This document shows, piece after piece, positions 15,632 to 24,665 of a stretch of 64,000 nt of DNA (position 1 is its first letter; each line of letters opens with the position of its first letter). The notes below the pieces were generated by a model. It was not told the DNA's origin, did no database searches, and saw only the letters and a list, made by a program, of their open reading frames with translations. Source of the DNA: Bog-756 sp963696495 (lineage in GTDB: Bacteria > Actinomycetota > Acidimicrobiia > Acidimicrobiales > RAAP-2); NCBI GenBank assembly GCA_963696495.1, contig CAVOKJ010000002.1, positions 248,001-312,000 of the forward strand. Reading direction: 5' to 3'. Position numbers and translations under genes: made by a program.

Positions 15632-16942
15632 TCAGGCGTCCGGGACGCGTTCGGGGACTGCCGTTCGACGCTCGCCGGTCGCTGGGCCTGCCCGTCGCCG
15701 GACGGCCAGCATCGTCGTGATACCGACCATGAACACCGCCATGGCCAGGAAGAACGAGTTGCCTCGGACGAGCTGCCACCCGTGCTCGGCCAGCTCCCGG
15801 CTCGATCCGCTGGGGACCGTCCAGATCGGCGCCCACCAGAACAGGGCCGCACCAGCGACCGCCCAGAGCCGACCGAAGGCCGGGCGGTCCGGCGCCCAGG
15901 CCAGCCAGATCAGCACCGGCACCGCCCACACCAGGTGGTGGGCCCAGGTGATCGGGGACACCAGCATCCCGGTCGTAGCACACACCAGCACCCCCAGGAA
16001 GTTCGACGACGCACGGAACGCCCAGCCGGCGAGGGCGACACCGGCGACGAGGACCGCCGCGCTCACCAGGGTGACCAGCCCGGTGGACACCACCCGGTGG
16101 TCGAGCCGGTCCATGACGGCCCGCAGGCTCTGGTTGCTGATGTAGAACACGCCACCCACCCGCTGGGCGTCGGTGGCGTACTTCGTCCAGTAGGCCCACG
16201 AGACCCGGGGGTCGACGGCGGCGGACAGCGCCGAGCAGGCGACGAAGGTGCCGATGGCCACCCAGGCCGCCCTGGACTGGCGCGTGACGAACAGGTACGG
16301 CACGAAGACCAGGGGGACCAGCTTCACCGCGGCGGCCATGCCCACCAGGACGCCACGCGGCAGTGGGCGCGACCCGATGCGCACGGTGCCGGTCAGGTCG
16401 GCCAGCACGAAGGCGGCCAGCACGATGTTCACCTGGCCGAACGAGAAGGTGAGGTGGACCGGCTCGATGTGGAACGCCGGTGCCATCAGGAGGAGGGAGA
16501 CCAGGCCCAGACTCCGGCGGTCCAGGTCCGGCAGCACGGCTCGGATCGACAGCCACAGCAGGGCGAACAGGGCAGCCACGTTGGTCACGCCCCACACGAT
16601 CTGGGCCGCCCGGGAGGGGAGCAACCGGAGCGGCACGAACACCAGGGCGGCAAACGGCGGGTAGGTGAACGGGAGGTGGGGGGCCCGGGGCAGCGATGCC
16701 ACATAGAGCCGGCCGTCGAACAGGTGGGCGGCGCCCATCAGATAGACCGAGATGTCGAGTTGGCGGCCCTCGGCCGACGAGACGGCACCCCACACGACCA
16801 GTCCGGTCGAGACGGCGCCGATCACCCAGGCCAGCGGCTCCAGCTTGGGCGGGATGGCGAGACGGCGTCGGACCACCGCTCGGATCGGCTCATTCGGCTC
16901 ATTCGGTCCCGTGGGGACGCCGGAGTCGACCAGGGAGCTCAT
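15632..16942 (-). CDS. GT87-type membrane mannosyltransferase (DUF2029 family)
   Basis: The 436-residue protein has about ten transmembrane helices. A short first loop has the GT-C acidic site (GRQLDISVYLMGAAHLFDG), followed by HLPFTYPPFAALVF and SFGQVNIVLAAFVLADL, both typical of polyprenol-phosphomannose-dependent alpha-1,2-mannosyltransferases of the Rv2181/PimE group. It probably works on the outer face of the membrane in lipoglycan or envelope glycan synthesis. It is a single-gene unit here. Confidence 0.82.
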   Translation of the reverse strand: MSSLVDSGVPTGPNEPNEPIRAVVRRRLAIPPKLEPLAWVIGAVSTGLVVWGAVSSAEGRQLDISVYLMGAAHLFDGRLYVASLPRAPHLPFTYPPFAALVFVPLRLLPSRAAQIVWGVTNVAALFALLWLSIRAVLPDLDRRSLGLVSLLLMAPAFHIEPVHLTFSFGQVNIVLAAFVLADLTGTVRIGSRPLPRGVLVGMAAAVKLVPLVFVPYLFVTRQSRAAWVAIGTFVACSALSAAVDPRVSWAYWTKYATDAQRVGGVFYISNQSLRAVMDRLDHRVVSTGLVTLVSAAVLVAGVALAGWAFRASSNFLGVLVCATTGMLVSPITWAHHLVWAVPVLIWLAWAPDRPAFGRLWAVAGAALFWWAPIWTVPSGSSRELAEHGWQLVRGNSFFLAMAVFMVGITTMLAVRRRAGPATGERRTAVPERVPDA

Positions 16943-17213
16943 CTCGTCCGACGGGGGCTGACGACGCGCCGACCGGCCCCTGTCGGGCGACCGTCGTCCC
17001 TCCTGGACCTCGTCACGTGCGTCACGTCTCCCGCCTCATGTCCCCGTCCCCTGGTACCAGCGGCCAGGGAGCGTCCCGACCCTTCACGGCCGGAGCCAGC
17101 TCCTAGCACCGATTCTCTCATGAAGGCCCGGGCGGGTCATGACGGCCTGTACCCGCGGCCGGAGGACGGGGGACGGGACCCAAGGCCCGACCGGCTCGGC
17201 ACCGCAGGTCGGA

Positions 17214-18455
17214 TCAGTAGCCTCCCGTGCACCCGCCCTGGTCAGGGGCGGCGTTCGGGTTGCCCCAGTAGCTGGTGGCGAAGGCCACGGCCACGCGGAT
17301 CTGTTCGTCGGGCGTGGCGGCTGCAGCATCCGCCGGGTACCCGAACGTGTTGAACTGGTCCCAGTTGGCCCGGCTCATGCCGAGACCGCCGCTGTAAACG
17401 GAGCCGTCGACGTTCCACCGGCCCCCCTCCTCGCACAGGTTGACCCGGGACCACGCGGCGATCTGGTAGGCGGTGATGCCGTCGGCCCCGATCCCGAGGG
17501 CCCGGGCCGAGGAGCTGGCGATCGTGCTGCCCCCGAGTGAGCCGTAGAACCCGGCCCCTCCGAAGGAGAAGATGCCGCCGTCGGACGCAACCGTCACGTA
17601 ACCCGTCGTCGTGGTGGACATCCCGATCACCGGCTGGTTGAGCGGATGGCCACCGGTGGAGCCGTAGAACTGGGCGCCACCGAAGTCGTCGATGCCGCCC
17701 TGCGCGGTGGTCAGGCGGTAGCCCGACGGTGCTGCGGAGATGCCGACCGCTCCACCGGCCGGCGAACCCCCGGCGTACCGGGCGTCACCGAAGGCATAGA
17801 CGTCACCGTCCGACGCCGCCTCCCAGTAGCCGCGGCCGTCCGGGGTGGAGGCGATGCCCACGATGGGGCTGGTCGGCGACTGGCCGGTGGCGGCGCCGTA
17901 GAACTGGGCGTCGCCGAACGCGAACACGCCACCGTCAGCGCCGACGATCCAGTAGCCGGCGCCATCCGGCGTCGAGTCGATCCCGACGATCGGCTGGTTC
18001 AGCGGCTCCGACCCGGTGGAGCCGTAGAATTTTGCGTCGCCGAAAGCGAAGACGCCACCGTCGCTCGCCACCTCCCAGTAGCCGCGCCCGTCCGGGGTGG
18101 CCTCGACGCCGACGATGGGCTTGTTCAGCTGGATGGAGCCGGTGGAGCCGTAGAACTGGGCGGCCCCGAAGGCGAAGACGCCACCGTCGGCGCCGACCTC
18201 CCAGTAACCGCCGCCCTGCGGGAGCGCGGCGACACCCACGATGGGCGCGTTGAGGACCATGCCCGCTCCGGTCGGCAGTGACGCCCCGGCACTGCCCACG
18301 GGCAGGAGGGGAACGGCGAGGGCTGACGCGGCCACGGCGACGAGGCCGACCGCGGCGAGCGAGCCCGGTTTGACCGGCCCGCGGGGATCAGGGGACCGGC
18401 GGGGGACGAGGGTGGAGCGACGACGGGCACGACGAAATGAGCGGGTTGCAGCCAT
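17214..18455 (-). CDS. Secreted protein with YWEVGADGGVFAFG repeats and Rpf-like domain
   Basis: The 413-residue product has an extended signal sequence (residues 1-60, basic start then VGLVAVAASALAVPLLPVG). Next come about seven repeats of IVGVxATPDGxGYWEVxxDGGVFAFGxAxFYGSTG, a propeller-like module common in actinobacterial surface proteins. The last 90 residues (VNLCEEGGRWNVDGSVYSGG-LGMSRANWDQF and RVAVAFATSYWG) match the resuscitation-promoting-factor / lysozyme-like transglycosylase fold, with catalytic Glu in CEEGG. It likely cleaves peptidoglycan. A long structured leader precedes it. Confidence 0.85.
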   Translation of the reverse strand: MAATRSFRRARRRSTLVPRRSPDPRGPVKPGSLAAVGLVAVAASALAVPLLPVGSAGASLPTGAGMVLNAPIVGVAALPQGGGYWEVGADGGVFAFGAAQFYGSTGSIQLNKPIVGVEATPDGRGYWEVASDGGVFAFGDAKFYGSTGSEPLNQPIVGIDSTPDGAGYWIVGADGGVFAFGDAQFYGAATGQSPTSPIVGIASTPDGRGYWEAASDGDVYAFGDARYAGGSPAGGAVGISAAPSGYRLTTAQGGIDDFGGAQFYGSTGGHPLNQPVIGMSTTTTGYVTVASDGGIFSFGGAGFYGSLGGSTIASSSARALGIGADGITAYQIAAWSRVNLCEEGGRWNVDGSVYSGGLGMSRANWDQFNTFGYPADAAAATPDEQIRVAVAFATSYWGNPNAAPDQGGCTGGY

Positions 18456-18484
18456 GGGGGTGACCTTTCCTCGGTCGGTCGGCC

Positions 18485-18640
18485 CACCGCCTCACCGAGG
18501 AGGGGGTGCCGACTCTCTTTTGGTTGGGTGGACCCCACATCTGTGCATTCAACGCCCCAGCCGAGCACCGGGAAGGGTGGTACGGCCTGGCTTCAAGAGC
18601 CGGGTGTGCTAGCGGGTGTTACGTCCGGTACTCGGTGATG
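18485..18640 (-). promoter_or_regulatory. Structured leader, candidate divergent ydaO (c-di-AMP) riboswitch
   Basis: The minus-strand leader of the Rpf-like gene contains, in order, ACCGAGTACCGG (18625-18636), GGGGCGTTGAATGC (18545-18558) and GTCGGCACCCCCTCC..CGGTGAGGCG (18489-18514). These resemble, at a distance, ydaO elements (GCCGAGTCCGG, GGGGTTGAATC, GTCAGCTAACCTCG-GTAGGCG), and ydaO precedes rpf genes in many actinobacteria. The last part also folds into a GTCGGC/GCCGAC hairpin. The fit is incomplete, so this is a suggestion. Confidence 0.35.
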
Positions 18641-18901
18641 GTTACGTCGGTCTCTCCTGATGGGTGGGTCCCTGTCGCTCGCCCCGTGGCGATCCGGGAA
18701 CCACCGGTCCTCGAGGAAGGGAGCAATCACAGGCGCTCCGGCTTCCAGGACGCGCACTGTACCGGCCCGGGTCCTCAATGGGTAATCGGGGATTCCCCAC
18801 CGGACGCCAAACCGGGGCGGAACTGGGTCTCTACCAGGCACGATCACCGGCCGCCGCCACGGATGGAATCCTCCGATAGCATGATCGTCGCCCACAGGGG
18901 G

Positions 18902-18919
18902 CCGGCCGCAAGCGGCCGG
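18902..18919 (+). promoter_or_regulatory. Hairpin in 5' leader of peptide ORF
   Basis: CCGGCCGCAAGCGGCCGG folds as a 7-bp stem with a CAAG tetraloop, 6 bases before the AGGAG of the peptide ORF. It could stabilise the transcript or act as an upstream terminator. Confidence 0.5.
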
Positions 18920-18936
18920 ATGATCAGGAGCGGATG

Positions 18937-19098
18937 ATGATGGCAGCAGCGATGACAGGCATGACCATGCCAACAGCCGCCCGTTGCCTGCCCGCCCAGT
19001 TCCCCGGGCTCGACGCCATCGGTCCCCGGGCCCCGTACCGGAGGTCCTGCCCGGCTGAGGCCGTGCAGCGGGCCAAGGGCCCCGGCCGGACCACCTGA
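18937..19098 (+). CDS. Candidate 53-aa peptide upstream of an ABC exporter
   Basis: The ORF has AGGAG 6 bases before the ATG (in-frame ATGs also at 18934 and 18940). The N-terminus is Met/Ala/Thr-rich (MMAAAMTGMTMPTAARC), followed by a Pro/Arg-rich part with a second Cys (APYRRSCPAEAVQ) and a basic end. It is framed by two hairpins and followed by an ABC exporter. Precursor peptide, leader peptide or chance ORF are all possible; no family recognised. Confidence 0.4.
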   Translation: MMAAAMTGMTMPTAARCLPAQFPGLDAIGPRAPYRRSCPAEAVQRAKGPGRTT

Positions 19099-19101
19099 CC
19101 C

Positions 19102-19122
19102 GCGGGCATCCACGATGCCCGC
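19102..19122 (+). terminator. Hairpin between peptide ORF and exporter
   Basis: GCGGGCAT / ATGCCCGC form a perfect 8-bp stem with loop CCACG, 3 bases after the peptide ORF stop. Such a partial terminator lets an upstream small gene be expressed more than a downstream transporter; that role is inferred. Confidence 0.5.
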
Positions 19123-19218
19123 CACCGACCCTCTTCATCCGTAGCTCCGGGCCACCCCCCTGGGAATCCGCTTCCCATGCCGGTCGCCGGAGCACCTCTC
19201 TCGGCAAGGAAGCCGTCC

Positions 19219-21060
19219 GTGGCTGAACTCTCAGAATTCCCTTCCGCCTCGGCGCGGGAGACCATCTCGTTCTGCTGGCAGCAGATCGAGGGGAACAGGC
19301 GCCAGCTGATCACCTCGTGGGTGGTCATGGTGGTGGCCGTCCTCTTGGCCGACGTCGCCTGCCCGCTCATCTTCGCCGCCATCCTGAGCCGGGTGGCGTC
19401 ACTTCCCCATGATGCCGGCGCCGGGGAGTGGCACGCCTTCGGCCCGCTGCTGCTCGTCTACGGCGTCACCGGCCTCGTCGCCACGGGCTTCTGGCGGGTC
19501 GCCGGCTGGCTGGAGTGGGGAGCCTGTGTCCGCTCGTTCGCCCACGGGGTCAACAACGGGTACCGCCACCTACTCACGCTCAGCTACCGCTGGCACATGG
19601 ACCACCCGGCCGGGGAGGTCATCTCCTCGCTCAGCAACTTCTCGTGGGCCTTCGTCGAGATGGTCGACGTCGCCTCGTGGGGCCTGCTGCCGGTGGTCGT
19701 CGTGGTCTTGTCGGCCATCGCCGTGCTCGCCGCGTTCGCCTGGCCGGCCGCCCTCGCCCTGCTGGTGATGGTGGGTGGGTTCGTCGTGGTCATCTTCCGT
19801 CGGCTCCGCCTGGTGCGTGCCGCGTCACAGGAGTTCGAGAACCACTACTCGCGTGCGACCGGTGTCGTGTCCGACACCGTGACCAACCTCATGGCGGTGC
19901 GCTCGGCCGCGGCCGAGGACCAGGAGAGGAAGCGGGTCGAGCGCCTGATGGACCAGTCGGTCGACGCCGACCTGCGGGCCCGCTCCATCTTCATGCGCAC
20001 GCAGCTCGAGCTGGAGACCTCGATCGTCGTCGGCACGCTGCTCGCCCTGGTCGCCGGCACGACGATGGCCGTCCACCACTGGGCATCCACAGCCGCGCTC
20101 TATCTCATCCTCTACTACTCCGCCCAGGTGGCCATCAACCTGCAGCAGTCCTTCGAGCACCTGCGGTCCTTCGCCCGCTCGCTCGGTCGGGCCGCCAAGT
20201 TCACCGCCATCGCCGGCGTCGAGGTCGAGATCGCCGACCGGCCCGACGCTGGCCCCCTCGAGGTCGGGCGGGCCACCATCGAGTTCGAGGACGTGGGCTT
20301 CGGCTACCGGACGGGGGCGAAGCTGTTCGACGGTCTGACCATCAGCGTGGAGCCAGGGGAGCACGTCGCCCTGGTGGGCCCCTCCGGATCGGGGAAGTCG
20401 ACCATGTCCAAGCTGTTGCTCCGCTTGATGGACGTGGAGAGCGGGCGGATCCTGGTGGCCGGACGCGACATCCGGGACGTGACGCTCCACTCGCTTCGTC
20501 GAGCCGTCTCCTACGTGCCCCAGGACCCCCAGCTCCTGCACCGGACCATCGCCGAGAACATCTGCTACGGGTTGACCGGACCGAGCGACCGGTCCGAGGG
20601 CGGCGACGGCCCCGGGCCGAGCGTCGTCGACTACCAGCTCGTCCACACGGTCGGCCGGGCGGCCCACGTGGAGGAGTTCGTGTACGCACTGCCGGACGGG
20701 TACGACACCGTCGTGGGGGAGCGCGGGCTGAAGCTGTCCGGGGGCCAGCGCCAGCGGGTGGCCATCGCCCAGGCGATGGCCAAACGGGCGCCGATCCTCG
20801 TGCTGGACGAAGCCACCTCGGCCCTCGACTCGGAGTCCGAACACCTGGTGCAGGAGGCGCTCTGGCGCCTGATGGAGCACGCCACGGCGCTGGTGATCGC
20901 CCACCGGTTGTCGACCATCGCCCACATGGACAGGATCGTGGTCTTCGACGAGGGGAGGATCGTCGAGGAAGGCACCCACGGCGAGCTGTTGGCCCACGGG
21001 GGCGCGGGCCTCTACGCCAGGCTGTGGCAGCACCAGTCGGGCGGGTTCCTGGTCGAGTGA
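19219..21060 (+). CDS. ABC exporter, fused membrane and ATPase domains
   Basis: The 613-residue product is an MsbA/MdlB-type half-transporter. Six helices span about residues 25-320. The ATPase half starts near 345 (IEFEDVGFGY) with Walker A GPSGSGKST, Q-loop VPQD, signature LSGGQ, Walker B ILVLDEA and switch His in AHRLST. There is no N-terminal C39 peptidase domain. I prefer GTG at 19219, with AAGGAAG in front, to ATG at 19177. Cargo is unknown; the preceding peptide ORF is a candidate. Confidence 0.88.
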   Translation: MAELSEFPSASARETISFCWQQIEGNRRQLITSWVVMVVAVLLADVACPLIFAAILSRVASLPHDAGAGEWHAFGPLLLVYGVTGLVATGFWRVAGWLEWGACVRSFAHGVNNGYRHLLTLSYRWHMDHPAGEVISSLSNFSWAFVEMVDVASWGLLPVVVVVLSAIAVLAAFAWPAALALLVMVGGFVVVIFRRLRLVRAASQEFENHYSRATGVVSDTVTNLMAVRSAAAEDQERKRVERLMDQSVDADLRARSIFMRTQLELETSIVVGTLLALVAGTTMAVHHWASTAALYLILYYSAQVAINLQQSFEHLRSFARSLGRAAKFTAIAGVEVEIADRPDAGPLEVGRATIEFEDVGFGYRTGAKLFDGLTISVEPGEHVALVGPSGSGKSTMSKLLLRLMDVESGRILVAGRDIRDVTLHSLRRAVSYVPQDPQLLHRTIAENICYGLTGPSDRSEGGDGPGPSVVDYQLVHTVGRAAHVEEFVYALPDGYDTVVGERGLKLSGGQRQRVAIAQAMAKRAPILVLDEATSALDSESEHLVQEALWRLMEHATALVIAHRLSTIAHMDRIVVFDEGRIVEEGTHGELLAHGGAGLYARLWQHQSGGFLVE

Positions 21061-21082
21061 ACCGGACGCCCCGGCGGGCCGA

Positions 21083-21484
21083 TCAACGCCGGCGGCGCCG
21101 GGCGGCCAGGTACTGGTCGGCGAGGTCCGGCGGGGCGCAGGCCAGCCAGGCGTCGGTGATCGAGACCCGCAGTGTGGTCCTGGCCACGGTCGGCAGGGCG
21201 ATGAGGACCGCCGGGTAGCCGTCGAAATGGGGGATGGTGAAGAGTCCCCGGGCCGAGCCCGACAGCACCGCCTCCTTTTCGACGAGATCGTCCACGACCA
21301 CGGCGACGATCGGGCCCTCGGGCGGGGCGGCGTCGCCGAAGCGCCTGAGGTCGGCCTGGCTGAACGGCCGCTCCCACGCGAAGGCCTTGCCACCGACGAA
21401 CCAGGTGAGGTTGCCGCGGCGCTCGCCCTCGGTGACCCCGGGCAGTCCCGAGGCCAGGCGTCCCACATCGTCGAGCGTGGCCAC
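21083..21484 (-). CDS. MmcQ/YjbR-family protein
   Basis: The 133-residue product fits the MmcQ/YjbR (DUF1801-neighbour, CyaY-like) fold: LASGLPGVTEGERRGNLTWFVGGKAFAWERP at the N-terminus and GYPAVLIALPTVARTTLRVSITDAWLACAP at the end. GTG at 21484 is preceded at 7 bases by TATCGT, the leaderless pattern. The family may bind DNA or nucleotides; role unknown. Confidence 0.8.
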   Translation of the reverse strand: MATLDDVGRLASGLPGVTEGERRGNLTWFVGGKAFAWERPFSQADLRRFGDAAPPEGPIVAVVVDDLVEKEAVLSGSARGLFTIPHFDGYPAVLIALPTVARTTLRVSITDAWLACAPPDLADQYLAARRRRR

Positions 21485-21491
21485 GCCCGGA

Positions 21492-21497
21492 ACGATA
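21492..21497 (-). promoter_or_regulatory. -10 hexamer for MmcQ-like gene (leaderless)
   Basis: TATCGT on the minus strand lies 7 bases before the GTG at 21484. Confidence 0.45.
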
Positions 21498-21560
21498 CCG
21501 TGCCCCACCCCGGGTCGACCCGGCGGTGCCGGCGCGCCATGCCCAGGGGCGTGCCCGACC

Positions 21561-22751
21561 TCAGGTCGGCCGGAGGGTGATCAGCTCCCGCACGTTGTCG
21601 TTGAGGATCAGGCGCCGGTCCTCATCGCTGAAGTTCTTGAGTTCGACCACGTAGTCCAGTGGTTCGGGCAGCGCCTCGATATGGGGCCAGTCCGAGCCGA
21701 AGATGACCCGGTCGGCGCCGATGCACTCCGCCACCTGGTCGACGTCGTCCTCCCAGAACGGGTTGATCCACACGTGGCGCCGGAGCGTCTCCACCGGGTC
21801 GTTCTTCCAGTAGCCGGGCATCTTGTTGGACGTCGATCGGAGCTTCTTGATGAGGTCGGGAAGGTACTCCGCACCGTTCTCCACCGAAGCGACGCGCAGA
21901 TTGGGGAACCGCTCGAAGTGGTTCTCGAAGATCAGGGTGAGCAGGTAGTCGCGGATGGCCTGCTCGATGGCGAAGGACTTGATCGACGGCTTCCACCCCC
22001 CCGAGAAGGTGGCGGCGAAGCCGTCCACGGCGTACCCGTTCGACGAGAGACCACTGTCGGCCGCATGGACCACGACGGCGATGCCGGCTTCGTCGGCCAG
22101 GCCCCAGAAGGGATCGAACATCGGGTCGAAGGGGTTCTTCCGGCCCAGCGCGGTGGTCGGTGCGGCCGGACGCATGACGACGGTGCGGGCGCCCTGGTCG
22201 AGGGCCCAGGCCAGCTCGTCCGCGGCCCAGGCCGGGTCGGCCAGTGTGATGTAGGGGGCGGCGAAGATCCGGTCCGAGACGTTGAACGTCCAGTCCTCGG
22301 CCATCCACCGGTTGAAGGCCCTGAAGAGGAGGCACACCGCTTCGGGGTCGTGGGCGAGGGGTTCCTCGTAGATCATCCCGAGGGTGGGGAACAACAGGCA
22401 TCCCGACAGTCCCTGCTGGTCCAGTGCGGCGAGGCGCGCCTCGGGCTGGCGGTAGGCGGCCCGGATGGGCTCCCGACGGGAGAGGAACTCCATCGGGTTC
22501 CGGTTGTCGGGATTCCCCCGGAAGAAGTCGTACATGGCCCCGGGGAGGGCGATGGGATCGAACGTCGGATTGGTCACCGCCCGGTTCACCCGTCCGCCGA
22601 TCACCTGGTAGCGCCGCCCCCCGATCTCGCACCACTCGATGACCCGGGGGCCGAGCTTCGGGTCGAGATGGCGGGTGAAGGCGTCGAGCGCCTCGTAGTA
22701 GTGGTTGTCGGCATCGAACACCGGATGGTCGAGCTCACCGAGCTCACGCAT
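21561..22751 (-). CDS. Amidohydrolase-family metal-dependent hydrolase
   Basis: The 396-residue product is an Amidohydro_2 (TIM-barrel) enzyme, a group that includes aromatic decarboxylases. FDADNHYYE at about residue 12 carries the variant first metal motif. VVVHAADSG near 240, VASVENGAEYLPDLI near 295 and FGSDWPHIEALP near 360 follow the family order, the last with the metal-binding Asp. CGCCAGGAGGTGACC precedes the ATG at 22751. Substrate unknown. Confidence 0.87.
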   Translation of the reverse strand: MRELGELDHPVFDADNHYYEALDAFTRHLDPKLGPRVIEWCEIGGRRYQVIGGRVNRAVTNPTFDPIALPGAMYDFFRGNPDNRNPMEFLSRREPIRAAYRQPEARLAALDQQGLSGCLLFPTLGMIYEEPLAHDPEAVCLLFRAFNRWMAEDWTFNVSDRIFAAPYITLADPAWAADELAWALDQGARTVVMRPAAPTTALGRKNPFDPMFDPFWGLADEAGIAVVVHAADSGLSSNGYAVDGFAATFSGGWKPSIKSFAIEQAIRDYLLTLIFENHFERFPNLRVASVENGAEYLPDLIKKLRSTSNKMPGYWKNDPVETLRRHVWINPFWEDDVDQVAECIGADRVIFGSDWPHIEALPEPLDYVVELKNFSDEDRRLILNDNVRELITLRPT

Positions 22752-22818
22752 GGTCACCTCCTGGCGGCAGGCCCGGGCCGGGCAGAGCCCCATCCTAGGT
22801 ATGCCGTCCGCACGGGTG

Positions 22819-24648
22819 TCACGGGACCTGGGCCGGTGGCTTGCCGAGGGTCCAGAACAACAGCGGGGTCGTGCTCAGCGCCGCCGGTGACGAGGTGTAG
22901 GCCTCGACCAGCCAGTGGGTACCGTGCGGCGGAGCGCTCGTATAGCCGGGCGGGACGATGGTGACGGTGGTCGAGGCGCCGGGGCCGAGCACCACCGGCC
23001 GGTGGTCGGCCGGGTGCCAGAAGCCGTCGGGGTGCCCACTGCCGATCGCCACCATGAAGTGGGGGGTGACCGTCCCGCCGGTGGTGTTGCGCACCGACAG
23101 GGTCACGGCATCGAGGGAGGTCGCCGTCTGGGTGGCGACCACCGACCGGACGGCCATGTCGAGTGGCGGGGCGGTGAACGCCACGACGCAGACCACCACG
23201 GCCGCCACGGCCGGCACCACGACGGCGAGGCCGGCCGGGCGCATCGACGGCCAGGGAGCGCGGGAGTGCCCCCGGGCCCGGAGCGCCGGCGCCACCGTGA
23301 AGGCGGCGACGATGGCGGCGGGATAGAAGTCGAGGAGGTAGCTCGACAGGCTGCGGGGCTCCACGAAGAACACCAGCGGCAGCGCCAGCATCCAGGTCCG
23401 CTTCGTCACCGGGTACCACACCACCATGGCCGCCAGGAGGGACACGAACACCAGCAGACCGGCCAGCGTCAGGAGCGGGAAGGAGGCCCCGCGGGCGTAG
23501 CCGTGCAGGGCCAGGGTGATCAGGCCCTGCCCGTCGCCGACCAGGGGGTGGGTCAGGGGCAGGAGGGTCCCTCGCAGCCACGCCGACGGCCCCCAGACGA
23601 TGAACGGGAGATTGACCAGGACGAACACCCCGACGACGACGGCCAGGTAGCCGGCCACCGGACGGAGCGGCCCGCGCCCGGCGGCCCTGGCTTCCATGAA
23701 CACGCCGACCACCAGGAACGGCACGCAGAACCAGGGGGTCTGCTTGATCGAGCAGGCCAGGCCGAGCGCCACCGGTCCCATCCAGTTGGCCAGTCCGGCG
23801 CTGCGCCCGGTGGCGAACCGGTCCCACCGCCACACGGCCAGCACCAAGAAGGGGAGGAACACCGCATCGGTCCCCCCGGACCCGAAGATGGCCGCGAAGA
23901 CCGGGACCGAGTACAACAGCACGGCGAACCACCGGACGGCCGGCGGCATCAGCACGAAGACGAGCACGCCGGTCACCACCCAGGCGAACAGGTCGGTCCA
24001 GTCGACGATCAGGTGCCGGAAGCCCAGCTCCAGGAGTGGCCACTCGAGCAGGAACGAGCCCGCCGGGTAGGAGACCTCGGTGATGTGCCCGCCCGAGACC
24101 GTGTACGTCCAATAGGCCATGGGCGTCTGGAGGAGCCGGTCGGCCGAGGCCAGTGAGGCGGTGTACGGGTTGACGCCGTGGTACAGGAGACGGGCGGCAA
24201 CCTGACCGAAGGCGGCGGAGTCGGTGGTGTAGAACTGCCGGAGGTGGATGCCGGAACCCTGGTTCCCCACGATGGACACCGACGCCGCCACCAGCGCCGG
24301 CACCGACAGGGCCGGCGACCTCGGGTCGCCGATGATCCACGTGGCCACCAGGCCGACGACACCGGCGAGGACCACCGCCGGGGCAATCACCCCGGCCAAC
24401 GACCACGACGACCACGCAGTCCACAGGTCGAGGCCCCCGACCAGCACGGCCAGCCACACGAGGCTCCACCCGCACCTCTCGACGACGGGGTCGAACGGTC
24501 GTCGGGGTTCGGGCATCGTCCCGGTGCCCCGGGGCTCCCCGACGTCGGGCCCCTCGCCTCCGGTCGGTTGGCCCGGAGTGGGCCCGGGAGCGGTCGGACC
24601 GACCAGTCGGTCCGCATCCGCACCGCCCCTCGGTCGGGTCGTGGTCAT
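22819..24648 (-). CDS. GT-C-type membrane glycosyltransferase with C-terminal exported domain
   Basis: The 609-residue product has a 50-residue polar start, then about twelve transmembrane helices and a final exported domain of about 110 residues (SVRNTTGGTVTPHFMVAIGS.., beta-rich). The first loop contains FYTTDSAAFGQVAARLLYHGVNPY, with the acidic residue of GT-C enzymes. GGAGGGGAG precedes the ATG. It lies 17 bases after the PIG-V-like gene, in one operon. A polyprenol-phosphate-sugar transferase is likely; sugar and acceptor are unknown. Confidence 0.75.
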   Translation of the reverse strand: MTTTRPRGGADADRLVGPTAPGPTPGQPTGGEGPDVGEPRGTGTMPEPRRPFDPVVERCGWSLVWLAVLVGGLDLWTAWSSWSLAGVIAPAVVLAGVVGLVATWIIGDPRSPALSVPALVAASVSIVGNQGSGIHLRQFYTTDSAAFGQVAARLLYHGVNPYTASLASADRLLQTPMAYWTYTVSGGHITEVSYPAGSFLLEWPLLELGFRHLIVDWTDLFAWVVTGVLVFVLMPPAVRWFAVLLYSVPVFAAIFGSGGTDAVFLPFLVLAVWRWDRFATGRSAGLANWMGPVALGLACSIKQTPWFCVPFLVVGVFMEARAAGRGPLRPVAGYLAVVVGVFVLVNLPFIVWGPSAWLRGTLLPLTHPLVGDGQGLITLALHGYARGASFPLLTLAGLLVFVSLLAAMVVWYPVTKRTWMLALPLVFFVEPRSLSSYLLDFYPAAIVAAFTVAPALRARGHSRAPWPSMRPAGLAVVVPAVAAVVVCVVAFTAPPLDMAVRSVVATQTATSLDAVTLSVRNTTGGTVTPHFMVAIGSGHPDGFWHPADHRPVVLGPGASTTVTIVPPGYTSAPPHGTHWLVEAYTSSPAALSTTPLLFWTLGKPPAQVP

Positions 24649-24665
24649 CTCCCCTCCGGTGGCGC

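Larger units (their letters stand above)
18456..18936. other. 481-base region between the Rpf-like gene and the peptide ORF
   Basis: The left part holds the structured leader of the Rpf-like gene. The right part holds a GC-rich hairpin just before the peptide ORF. The middle, about 18660-18900, shows no gene I can support. Confidence 0.5.
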
